Source: an uncultured Clostridia bacterium
GTDB lineage: Bacteria > Bacillota > Clostridia > Christensenellales > Maliibacteriaceae
DNA length: 8,533 nt
Reading direction: 5' to 3'
Assembly (NCBI GenBank): GCA_934613185.1
Contig: CAKTSO010000075.1
Span: forward strand, 1-8,533
Both the position numbers and the translations under genes were made by a program. Every line of letters starts with the position of its first letter. The first letter of the stretch is position 1. The notes under the pieces were generated by a model. It saw nothing but the letters and a program-made list of their open reading frames with translations. It did not search any database and was not told the DNA's origin. Shown piece by piece: positions 1-5,215 of the stretch.

Positions 1-497
1 TTTTGGCGTTGTGAAAATGCTCAACGACGCTTCCGGCGTCGCCTCCGCTTTTCACTTAGCCAAAAGCGAAAAATCTCTATCTCAAAACTGCAAGCATCCA
101 AAAAAGACATTGGTGAGCAACGTCTTTTTTGGACGACTGTTTTCTTATTCGGAGACAGCATTGCTATCAAAATTTTTAAGGGAAATCGCCGCGGGTCTGT
201 TTTTTTCGGTTCGGACGGGAAGTGTCTGCCCTTTGCCCCGCCGAAAATTTCCCGTTGCAATTTTTTCGGGCGGGTTGTACAATGAAAAACACCCTGCCGG
301 GACGGCGCGCGAAGACGAAGCTTCGTTGGACGCGACCGGGCGGAGGGCGAAACGTCGGTTGGCATTTTGGGGGTTTCAAAGAGGCGGAACGCCGCTGCAA
401 ATCGAAAAATGTGCCGTAAATCGGAAAAAACGGCGACTTTTGCCGTGCCCGAACGGGGAAAAAGCTCCGAAAAAAATCCCCGAATTGACGAATTATG
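1..497. other. Non-coding upstream region with several hairpins
   Basis: No reading frame here looks like a protein. The open frames are low-complexity, rich in Arg, Lys and Pro, and have no plausible ribosome site. The stretch contains a perfect 11-bp stem at 98-132, an imperfect stem (CCGCCGAAAA at 238-247 against TTTTCGGGCGG at 263-273, one bulged base) and a perfect 12-bp palindrome ACGAAGCTTCGT at 315-326. T-runs follow or lie inside some stems. It may hold the 3' end of an upstream transcript plus the leader of the operon that follows. I see no known riboswitch or RNA family. Confidence 0.6.
98..132. terminator. Possible bidirectional terminator hairpin
   Basis: CCAAAAAAGAC (98-108) pairs perfectly with GTCTTTTTTGG (122-132) around a 13-base loop. 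The stem is AT-rich in its middle and has A- and T-runs inside its arms, so it could end transcription on either strand. No T-run lies beyond the stem, so this is weaker than the other terminators in the window. Confidence 0.4.
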
Positions 498-506
498 TGC
501 TATAAT
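498..506 (+). promoter_or_regulatory. Extended -10 promoter of the NifU-like/GGGtGRT operon
   Basis: TGC followed by a perfect TATAAT (501-506) makes an extended -10 element. A TTGACG at 485-490 is only 10 bases away, too close to be its -35, so the TG extension probably compensates for a missing -35. Transcription would start near 512, leaving a leader of about 60 nt with a small AAAGCG/CGCTTT stem before the ribosome site. The same GCTATAAT core recurs before the candidate small RNA (5202-5209) and recF (7447-7454). Confidence 0.65.
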
Positions 507-570
507 CAAGAAAGCGGCGCAGGAGCTTGCGCTTTGAATGCAATTTGACTTCATGCAAGGAGGAAGACAC

Positions 571-1263
571 ATGCAGTATTCCAATGAAGTGGCCGAGATG
601 GTGTGCGTGAAAAGAGGTCCCCATCACGGTCCCGCGCCCATCCCCGAAGAGGGTGCATGGGTTCATGCCAAAGAAATTAAAGACATCTCCGGTCTGACGC
701 ACGGCGTCGGCTGGTGCGCGCCGCAGCAGGGCGCCTGCAAACTGACTTTGAATGTCAAAGAGGGCGTCATCGAAGAGGCGCTCATCGAGACGCTGGGCTG
801 CTCCGGCATGACCCACTCCGCCGCCATGGCCGCGGAAGTGCTGACCGGCAAGACCATTCTGGAAGCCCTCAACACCGACCTTGTCTGCGACGCGATCAAC
901 ACCGCCATGCGCGAGCTGTTCCTTCAGATCGTCTACGGCCGCACGCAGACTGCCTTCTCCGAGAACGGCCTGCCCATCGGCGCGGGTCTGGAAGACCTCG
1001 GCAAGGGCCTGCGCAGCCAGGTCGGCACCATGTACGGCACCAAGGCCAAGGGCGTTCGCTATCTGGAGATGGCCGAGGGCTATGTTCTCGAGCTGGCTCT
1101 GGACAAGGAAGGCGAGGTCATCGGCTATAAGTTCGTTCACCTTGGAAAGATGATGGACGCCATCAAGAAGGGTATGGATCCCAAGGAAGCCTACGAGAAG
1201 AACATCGGCACTTACGGCCGCTATGCCGAGGCTGCTTCTTACATCGACCCCCGCAAAAAGTAA
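571..1263 (+). CDS. NifU-N/IscU-like iron-sulfur scaffold family protein
   Basis: This 230-residue protein resembles the IscU/NifU N-terminal scaffold fold, on which Fe-S clusters are assembled before transfer. Residues ~52-100 match the family pattern: a strand with GACKLTLNV, then GVIEEALIETLGCSGMTHSA and AAEVLTGKTILEAL, where Cys77 corresponds to the second scaffold cysteine of IscU. Cys49 and Cys56 are candidates for the first. The third IscU cysteine (HCS motif) has no obvious counterpart. After it comes GRTQTAFSENGLPIG, and the C-terminal ~90 residues are not part of classical IscU, so this is a longer, distinct subfamily. An in-frame ATG at 538 exists, but AAGGAGG at 557-563 lies 7 bases before 571 and fixes that start. 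The next gene follows 21 bases later in the same operon. Cluster binding is inferred from the family and not shown. Confidence 0.85.
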   Translation: MQYSNEVAEMVCVKRGPHHGPAPIPEEGAWVHAKEIKDISGLTHGVGWCAPQQGACKLTLNVKEGVIEEALIETLGCSGMTHSAAMAAEVLTGKTILEALNTDLVCDAINTAMRELFLQIVYGRTQTAFSENGLPIGAGLEDLGKGLRSQVGTMYGTKAKGVRYLEMAEGYVLELALDKEGEVIGYKFVHLGKMMDAIKKGMDPKEAYEKNIGTYGRYAEAASYIDPRKK

Positions 1264-1284
1264 TCCGCAGCAGAGGTGAATAAA

Positions 1285-2280
1285 ATGGTACAGTTTGAAG
1301 GTTACGAACGCAGAATCAAGCAGATCGAGGCCTGCATGGCGGAATACGGCATCGCTTCTTTGGAAGACGCCGACAAGATCTGCAAAGACAAGGGCATCGA
1401 CGTTGCGGCCATCGTCCGCGGCATCCAGCCCATCGCCTTTGAGAATGCCTGCTGGGCTTACACGCTCGGCGCGGCGATCGCCATCAAGAAGGGCTGCAAG
1501 GACGCCGCTTCCGCCGCGGAAGCCATCGGTCTGGGACTTCAGGCGTTCTGCATCCCCGGCTCCGTCGCGGATCAGCGCCAGGTCGGTCTCGGCCACGGCA
1601 ACCTTGCCGCCATGCTTCTTCGCGAAGAGACCCAGTGCTTCTGCTTCCTGGCGGGCCACGAGTCCTTTGCCGCCGCGGAAGGCGCCATCGGCATCGCGAA
1701 GACCGCGAACAAGGTCCGCAAGCAGCCGCTTCGCGTCATCCTGAACGGCCTTGGCAAAGACGCCGCGATGATCATTTCCCGCATCAACGGCTTCACCTTC
1801 GTCGAGACGAAGTATGATTACAAGACCGGCGAGCTGAACATCGTCGAGGAGAAGGCCTATTCCGACGGCCCCAACGCGCAGGTTCGCTGCTACGGCGCGG
1901 ACGACGTGTCCGAGGGCGTTGCGATCATGCGCTTTGAGAAGGTCGACGTTTCCATCACCGGCAACTCCACCAACCCCACGCGCTTCCAGCATCCCGTCGC
2001 CGGCACCTACAAGAAATGGTGCTATGACAACGGCAAGAAGTACTTCTCCGTCGCTTCCGGCGGCGGCACCGGCCGTACCCTGCATCCGGACAACATGGCC
2101 GCGGGCCCTGCCAGCTACGGCATGACCGACACCATGGGCCGCATGCACGGCGACGCGCAGTTCGCCGGTTCTTCCTCCGTGCCCGCGCACGTTGAAATGA
2201 TGGGCCTGATCGGCATGGGCAACAACCCCATGGTCGGCGCGTCCGTCGCGGTCGCGGTTGCGGTCGCGCAGGCGATGTAA
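1285..2280 (+). CDS. GGGtGRT-family protein
   Basis: This 331-residue protein belongs to the family named for the motif GGGTGRT, seen here at residues 259-265 and followed by a strongly conserved-looking glycine-rich C-terminal half (TLHPDNMAAG, YGMTDTMGRMHGDAQFAGSS, GLIGMGNNPMVGA). The length agrees with the ~330 residues typical of the family as I recall it. Biochemical function is unknown. Cysteines at 17, 33, 56, 71, 89, 118, 120, 202 and 246 are noteworthy beside a putative Fe-S scaffold. There is no signal peptide or clear membrane helix, although the C terminus (VAVAVAVAQAM) is hydrophobic, so a cytosolic location is likely. A GTG at 1276 could add three residues, but GAGGTGA at 1273-1279 is the ribosome site for ATG 1285 and would overlap that GTG. 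Co-transcribed with the NifU-like gene; a terminator follows 33 bases after the stop. Confidence 0.88.
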   Translation: MVQFEGYERRIKQIEACMAEYGIASLEDADKICKDKGIDVAAIVRGIQPIAFENACWAYTLGAAIAIKKGCKDAASAAEAIGLGLQAFCIPGSVADQRQVGLGHGNLAAMLLREETQCFCFLAGHESFAAAEGAIGIAKTANKVRKQPLRVILNGLGKDAAMIISRINGFTFVETKYDYKTGELNIVEEKAYSDGPNAQVRCYGADDVSEGVAIMRFEKVDVSITGNSTNPTRFQHPVAGTYKKWCYDNGKKYFSVASGGGTGRTLHPDNMAAGPASYGMTDTMGRMHGDAQFAGSSSVPAHVEMMGLIGMGNNPMVGASVAVAVAVAQAM

Positions 2281-2313
2281 TCGCAGAGCGTGATTTGAAG
2301 TGAATTGAATAAA

Positions 2314-2346
2314 ACAGCGCAGGTGTGTTTCCTGCGCTGTTTTTTT
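2314..2346 (+). terminator. Intrinsic terminator of the NifU-like/GGGtGRT operon
   Basis: A perfect 10-bp stem, ACAGCGCAGG (2314-2323) and CCTGCGCTGT (2331-2340), with a 7-base loop is followed by a run of T to 2346. It separates the operon from the endonuclease gene that starts 18 bases further on. Confidence 0.92.
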
Positions 2347-2363
2347 GTTGGGGGGAAGAGCGA

Positions 2364-2717
2364 ATGAACCGACAGCGGAACGGGAAGTTAACGGAATGTG
2401 CGCAAAAGCTTCGGCGGGATATGACGAAGGAAGAAAGGCACTTATGGTATGATTTTTTGAAACAGATGCCGATGAATTTCAAAAGACAGAAAGTGATCGG
2501 TTCCTATATCGTGGATTTTTATTGCGCGGCAGCGAAACTTGAGATAGAACTTGACGGTTCGCAGCATTACGATGACGAAGGAAAAGCGAAGGATGCGGTT
2601 CGCGACGCTTTTTTGGAAAGTCGGGGGATTACGGTGCTGCGGTATTGCGATCTCGATGTCAATCGAAATTTTGAGGGCGTTTGCGAAGATATTATGCGGC
2701 ATTTGTTGGGGAAGTAA
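2364..2717 (+). CDS. DUF559 / Vsr-like endonuclease domain protein
   Basis: This 117-residue protein is a stand-alone DUF559 domain of the very-short-patch-repair-like PD-(D/E)XK nuclease superfamily. Family landmarks are visible in order: the N-terminal helix TKEERHLWYDFL (residues 21-32), the strand and first acidic residue in GSYIVDFYC (Asp51), the catalytic-type E-x-D in LEIELDGSQH (Glu62, Asp64, His68), and the C-terminal RDAFLESRGITVLRY with a following helix. All expected acidic residues are present, so it looks intact. The start at 2364 is chosen because the purine-rich GGGGGAAGAG at 2351-2360 precedes it; the frame opens earlier at a GTG (2325) inside the preceding terminator, which is implausible. 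A repeat cluster begins right after the stop. Cellular role is not established; nicking or cutting of DNA is inferred from the fold. Confidence 0.88.
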   Translation: MNRQRNGKLTECAQKLRRDMTKEERHLWYDFLKQMPMNFKRQKVIGSYIVDFYCAAAKLEIELDGSQHYDDEGKAKDAVRDAFLESRGITVLRYCDLDVNRNFEGVCEDIMRHLLGK

Positions 2718-2724
2718 GGTTGCA

Positions 2725-2865
2725 GAAAAGACGGTGTAGTTTATCGACTGCCGACCTTTTTATTGGAACTGCACTCCTTGTTTCGAAACAGAGACACCTC
2801 ATTCGTCTCGCTGACGCTCGCCACCTTCCCCTCTCAGGGGAAGGCTTGCAGGAAGCGATAATTCT
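2725..2865 (+). repeat. Dispersed-type repeat, direct copy A1
   Basis: Positions 2755-2865 match 3117-3227 without gaps at an offset of 362 bases, with about 14 differences in 111 bases counted by eye. Weaker similarity extends back to about 2725, including a CGACTG-centred segment before a T-run that may act as a terminator for the endonuclease gene. Inside are GAGACACCTCAT (2791-2802) and a perfect 9-bp hairpin CCTTCCCCT/AGGGGAAGG (2824-2844). No convincing coding frame runs through it. Confidence 0.85.
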
Positions 2866-3060
2866 GGTTTAGAGGGGCAATTTCGCTCAGACGAAAACTT
2901 ATGGGAAGCACAGCGCGGATTGAAATGTGAAGATTTGAAAGTGCCTTGTAAGATAGATTGCGCTGCGAAAATCTCATTGCGAACGGCTTCCCCTGAGAGG
3001 GGAAGCTGGACGCGAAGCGGCCTGATGAGGTGTCGCTGTTGGGGTAGATTCAATAAAAAA
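2755..3060. mobile_element. Candidate MITE-like unit bounded by inverted repeats A1 and B
   Basis: The two facing repeat copies enclose about 110 bases (2866-2974) with no ORF of note. Terminal inverted repeats without a coding region are the layout of a miniature non-autonomous element. No target-site duplication could be identified by eye, and no transposase is nearby. The adjacent DUF559 nuclease gene is the only candidate enzyme. Mobility is inference; a folded transcript or an ordinary intergenic repeat cluster is the alternative. Confidence 0.4.
2975..3060 (-). repeat. Same repeat family, inverted copy B
   Basis: On the minus strand this reads like copies A1 and A2: an outer TTTTTTATTGAA (complement of the 3048-3060 end), then GACACCTCAT (complement of 3024-3033), then the hairpin CTTCCCCTCTCAGGGGAAG (complement of 2987-3005). 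The segment between box and hairpin has diverged and about a dozen outer bases are missing relative to A1. A1 and B therefore face each other as imperfect terminal inverted repeats of a roughly 300-bp unit (about 2755-3060). Confidence 0.75.
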
Positions 3061-3116
3061 GAATGATAGTTTTGATTTTAGACGAAGCAAGAGCGGCGTT
3101 GTTTTCCGACTGTCAC

Positions 3117-3227
3117 CCTTTTTATTGAAACTACACTCCCTATCTCAAGGCAGAGACACCTCATCCGTCTCGCTGACGCTCGACACCTTCCCCTCTCAGG
3201 GGAAGGCTTGCGGAAAGTGATACTTCT
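3117..3227 (+). repeat. Dispersed-type repeat, direct copy A2
   Basis: Ungapped counterpart of 2755-2865, with GAGACACCTCAT changed to GAGACACCTCATCC (3153-3166) and the identical hairpin CCTTCCCCT/AGGGGAAGG at 3186-3206. Diverged similarity reaches back to about 3093. No inverted partner is found downstream, so this is either a solo end or the left half of a second, truncated unit. Confidence 0.85.
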
Positions 3228-3476
3228 TCTGAAGCGTCTTGCATCCTTTCGGTGCATGCCCATCCAGGACAAAATCTTGAGAAGCGCACTTTGCGGTGAA
3301 AAACGAGTGCACAAAGTGGAAAACTGCGGGATTTTTGAGTCACCGAACGGGCGGTTTATCCCCAAATTCACAAAAAATATCCCCGCGCAACCCAAATTTG
3401 CGCGATCGTTGGCAGACAATCGGGGGAGATTTTGTTATTGTGAAGGTGTGAACCGAACAAAAGGAGGCTTTGATCC
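3228..3476. other. Non-coding spacer before the membrane-anchored regulator
   Basis: No supported ORF. A 7-bp hairpin CGCGCAA/TTGCGCG sits at 3384-3404 with a 7-base loop. It lies just upstream of the putative promoter at 3409-3438 and could be an operator or a weak terminator. Confidence 0.5.
3409..3438 (+). promoter_or_regulatory. Putative promoter of the membrane-anchored XRE regulator
   Basis: TTGGCA (3409-3414) and TGTTAT (3433-3438) are separated by 18 bases. The -10 matches the consensus at four of six positions, so this is a moderate match. The leader would be about 30 nt. Confidence 0.35.
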
Positions 3477-3824
3477 ATGCGATTTATGGGAACTGCGATC
3501 GTCGTTCTGCTGCTGTTTCTTGTGATCGGCGCGGGTGTTGTCACGCTGTTCGTGCTGCTTGTCCGCGCGCTGCTCAAATATCTGCGCGCCGAACCCGTGC
3601 GGACACGGAAAAACGAGATCAAAAAGACGCTCGGCGAAGCGCTGAAAGCCGAACGCCTGCGCTGCAATATGACGCAGGAATTCGTCGCCGAAACGCTCGG
3701 CGTCTCGCGCCAGGCCGTCTCAAAATGGGAGTGCGGCGCAGCCGACCCCTCGACGTCGAACCTTCTGGCGCTGGCGAAGCTCTACGGCGTCGACGCGAAA
3801 GAGCTGCTCGAACGCGTGGAGTGA
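3477..3824 (+). CDS. XRE-family HTH protein with N-terminal membrane anchor
   Basis: This 115-residue protein begins with one strong transmembrane helix (residues 5-30, VVLLLFLVIGAG core), followed by a basic linker (KYLRAEPVRTRK) and a complete Cro/C1-type helix-turn-helix domain at about 52-110. The recognition helix is in VSRQAVSKWECG (76-87). The positive residues after the helix suggest N-out, C-in topology, placing the DNA-binding domain in the cytoplasm against the membrane. AAGGAGG at 3461-3467 stands 9 bases before the ATG. It is a monocistronic unit ended by a terminator 7 bases after the stop. No sensor domain is present, so any signal would have to come from the membrane or a partner protein. 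The target is unknown. Confidence 0.85.
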   Translation: MRFMGTAIVVLLLFLVIGAGVVTLFVLLVRALLKYLRAEPVRTRKNEIKKTLGEALKAERLRCNMTQEFVAETLGVSRQAVSKWECGAADPSTSNLLALAKLYGVDAKELLERVE

Positions 3825-3830
3825 AACGGG

Positions 3831-3867
3831 AAAACCGCTCGATACGAAAATGTATCGGGCGGTTTTA
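3831..3867. terminator. Bidirectional terminator between convergent genes
   Basis: AAAACCGCTCGATAC (3831-3845) pairs with GTATCGGGCGGTTTT (3852-3866), with a single G-U pair and a 6-base loop. A- and T-runs at the two ends allow it to stop the regulator gene from the left and the ribbon-helix-helix gene from the right. Confidence 0.88.
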
Positions 3868-4026
3868 TCATTGCGGAACGTCATTCTTTTTTGAATTGAT
3901 CCAGCTTTTGAGGATCATATTGAGATACTGGCTAAAGGATCTGTCGTCCTCTTCGGCCAGTCTTTTTAATTGTTCGACAAGATCTTCATCCAGCGTGATG
4001 CTGACTTTGGTTTTCATCGGCTTCAT
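3868..4026 (-). CDS. Ribbon-helix-helix (CopG/Arc-type) protein
   Basis: A 52-residue protein with the ribbon-helix-helix pattern: the beta strand KTKVSITLD (residues 5-13), helix EDLVEQLKRLAEED (14-27), turn DRSFS, and helix SQYLNMILKSWIN (32-44). Such proteins dimerise through the strands and bind DNA with them, often as autorepressors or antitoxins. Four in-frame ATGs lie close together. ATG 4026 is preferred because GGGAG on the minus strand is 9 bases upstream; ATG 4032 would leave only 3 bases, and ATG 4056 starts before that site. No toxin-like gene adjoins it: the upstream neighbour is a divergent lipoprotein gene and the downstream one a convergent regulator. Autoregulation through the GATAA iterons upstream is possible but is inference. 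Confidence 0.78.
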   Translation of the reverse strand: MKPMKTKVSITLDEDLVEQLKRLAEEDDRSFSQYLNMILKSWINSKKNDVPQ

Positions 4027-4072
4027 TGGCATCAACTCCCGAAGAAAAAATAGCATGAAATCTTACTGAATA

Positions 4073-4101
4073 TTGATAAGTACGATAAAGTAGGATAAAG
4101 T
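4073..4101 (+). promoter_or_regulatory. Putative promoter of the lipoprotein gene
   Basis: TTGATA (4073-4078) and TAAAGT (4096-4101) are 17 bases apart, with five and four consensus positions matched. Both lie within or at the edge of the GATAA iterons, so a protein bound to them would block this promoter. The leader would be about 30 nt with GAGGGG at 4125-4130. Confidence 0.35.
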
Positions 4102-4113
4102 AAGATAAAACAA
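4075..4113. repeat. Four GATAA iterons in the divergent spacer
   Basis: GATAAGTAC, GATAAAGTAG, GATAAAGTAA and GATAAAACAA follow each other head to tail with periods of 9, 10 and 10 bases, so GATAA recurs about once per helical turn on one DNA face. They lie between the ribbon-helix-helix gene (minus) and the lipoprotein gene (plus) and overlap the putative lipoprotein promoter. This is the layout expected for co-operative binding by a ribbon-helix-helix regulator; simple slippage-derived repetition is the alternative. Confidence 0.7.
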
Positions 4114-4138
4114 AACAGAAAACAGAGGGGATTTTGCG

Positions 4139-5074
4139 ATGAAAAAGACGATTTCCGTTCTTCTTGCCGTGGTTTTGATGATTTTCTGTTCGGCATGCGG
4201 CCATGAACATACCTGGAGCGACGCGACTTGCGAAAAACCGCAGATCTGTACGGAATGCGGCGAAACGCAGGGGACTGCGCTCGGCCACGATTGGCAGGCT
4301 GCGACGTGCGAGGAGCCCGAGACCTGCAAACGCTGCGGAAAGACGCAGGGCGAGGCGCTGGGTCATCTGGTGAAGGAAGAATCCTGCACGCAGGATGGCA
4401 CTTGCGCACGCTGCGGCGCGACGATCGCGGCGCCGGGGCACGACTGGCAAGCGGCGAGTTGTGAAGCGCCGGAAACGTGCAAACGCTGCGGCGAGACGCA
4501 GGGGGAACCTCTCGGCCATGATATTCAGGGCGGCGTCTGCACGCGCTGCGGCATGGTCGCGCCGATCACGAACAGCGGCAGCGGCGATTCCGTCGCGAGC
4601 GATATTTCGCTCGACGATAGTGTGATCTATGTCGCCCATTTTACGCACAGCGGCAGAAGAAATTTCATCGTTCACAGCTTTGACGAATCGGGAAATAAAG
4701 AGTATCTGATTAACGAGATCGGCAATTACGACGGCGTGATCCTGCTTCCCATGGCAAGTTCGCTGACGTTCAACATTCAGGCGGACGGCGCGTGGAGCTA
4801 CGAGATCTCGCAGATCGGTGCGACGACGGACGAAAGCTTCAGCGGGCGCGGCGACTTTGTGACGCCGCTGTTCAAGTCGACGGCGGGCGCGTGGACGTTT
4901 ACGCACGACGGTTCGAGCAATTTCGCCGTCAAAGTCCACACGACGAGCGGAAGAAGACTGCTCGTCAACGAGATCGGCCCCTATAACGGCACGCAGATGG
5001 TGGAGATCCCGTCGGACGGCATCGCGATGTTTGAGATTACTGCCGACGGCAACTGGACGATCACCAAAAACTGA
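4139..5074 (+). CDS. Lipoprotein with Cys/His repeats and duplicated C-terminal domain
   Basis: A 311-residue exported protein. The N terminus MKKTISVLLAVVLMIF with CSAC at 17-20 is a lipoprotein signal peptide, lipidated on Cys20; the -3 residue is Cys rather than the usual Leu, so the box is slightly atypical. Residues 24-143 hold four complete ~26-residue repeats and a shortened fifth, each built as H-D-W-x-A-x-C-E-x-P-x-T-C-x-x-C-G-x-T-Q-G-x-x-L-G-H, with CxxC pairs that could bind metal or form disulfides. After a Gly/Ser linker (146-154), residues ~160-311 contain two related beta-rich halves, marked by H-S-G-x-x-N-F (170) and H-D-G-S-S-N-F (256), each followed by (I/V)NEIGxYxG and ADGxW. 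GAGGGG sits 8 bases before the ATG. The ligand is unknown; anchoring to the cell surface is inferred from the lipobox. Confidence 0.82.
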   Translation: MKKTISVLLAVVLMIFCSACGHEHTWSDATCEKPQICTECGETQGTALGHDWQAATCEEPETCKRCGKTQGEALGHLVKEESCTQDGTCARCGATIAAPGHDWQAASCEAPETCKRCGETQGEPLGHDIQGGVCTRCGMVAPITNSGSGDSVASDISLDDSVIYVAHFTHSGRRNFIVHSFDESGNKEYLINEIGNYDGVILLPMASSLTFNIQADGAWSYEISQIGATTDESFSGRGDFVTPLFKSTAGAWTFTHDGSSNFAVKVHTTSGRRLLVNEIGPYNGTQMVEIPSDGIAMFEITADGNWTITKN

Positions 5075-5086
5075 CGAACACGAAGA

Positions 5087-5124
5087 AGCGGTTCCCGCAT
5101 TTGCAGCGGGAACCGCTCTTTTTT
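5087..5124 (+). terminator. Intrinsic terminator of the lipoprotein gene
   Basis: A perfect 12-bp stem, AGCGGTTCCCGC (5087-5098) with GCGGGAACCGCT (5106-5117), has a 7-base loop and is followed by CTTTTTT. It begins 12 bases after the stop codon. Confidence 0.94.
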
Positions 5125-5134
5125 GTATAAAGAA

Positions 5135-5157
5135 AACCACTCGCTGGGCGAGTGGTT
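5135..5157. repeat. Perfect 9-bp inverted repeat
   Basis: AACCACTCG (5135-5143) and CGAGTGGTT (5149-5157) flank CTGGG. It has no T-run downstream, so it is unlikely to be a second terminator in the plus direction; on the minus strand it is followed by TTTTCTTTATAC and could stop transcription arriving from the right. Confidence 0.6.
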
Positions 5158-5192
5158 CGAAAAAGCCTACTGGCGATGAAAAGGACAAAAGA

Positions 5193-5215
5193 ACTCCCTT
5201 TGCTATAATGGGAGT
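5193..5215 (+). promoter_or_regulatory. Extended -10 promoter inside an inverted repeat
   Basis: TGC plus a perfect TATAAT (5204-5209) forms an extended -10 element with no good -35. The arms ACTCCC (5193-5198) and GGGAGT (5210-5215) are exact inverted repeats flanking it, so the -10 sits in the loop. The start site would be near 5216. No gene on the plus strand follows until 5817, which points to a non-coding transcript. Confidence 0.6.

Noticed and set aside
11..584. Open frames on both strands in the leader region
   Set aside because: Low-complexity translations, no ribosome sites, and the frames run through hairpins and the promoter at 498-506.
493..2190. A 565-codon open frame on the minus strand across both genes of the first operon
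   Set aside because: It mirrors the codon bias of the two real genes in a GC-rich setting. It has repetitive Gly/Ala/Asp/Val content, no ribosome site and no recognisable domain, while both plus-strand genes have clear family motifs.
2725..3227. CRISPR array
   Set aside because: Only three copies, one inverted, with copies over 80 bp and no regular short spacers or cas genes.
3868..4026. Antitoxin of a toxin-antitoxin pair
   Set aside because: The ribbon-helix-helix fold fits, but no small toxin-like ORF adjoins it on the same strand on either side.
4075..4113. Replication origin iterons or DnaA boxes
   Set aside because: The GATAA units do not match TTATNCACA, and neither dnaA nor a replication initiator gene is nearby; an operator role fits better.
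3986..5188. A 400-codon minus-strand frame opposite the lipoprotein gene
   Set aside because: Arg/Ala-rich antisense shadow that also runs over the iterons and terminator; the plus strand has a signal peptide and regular repeats.
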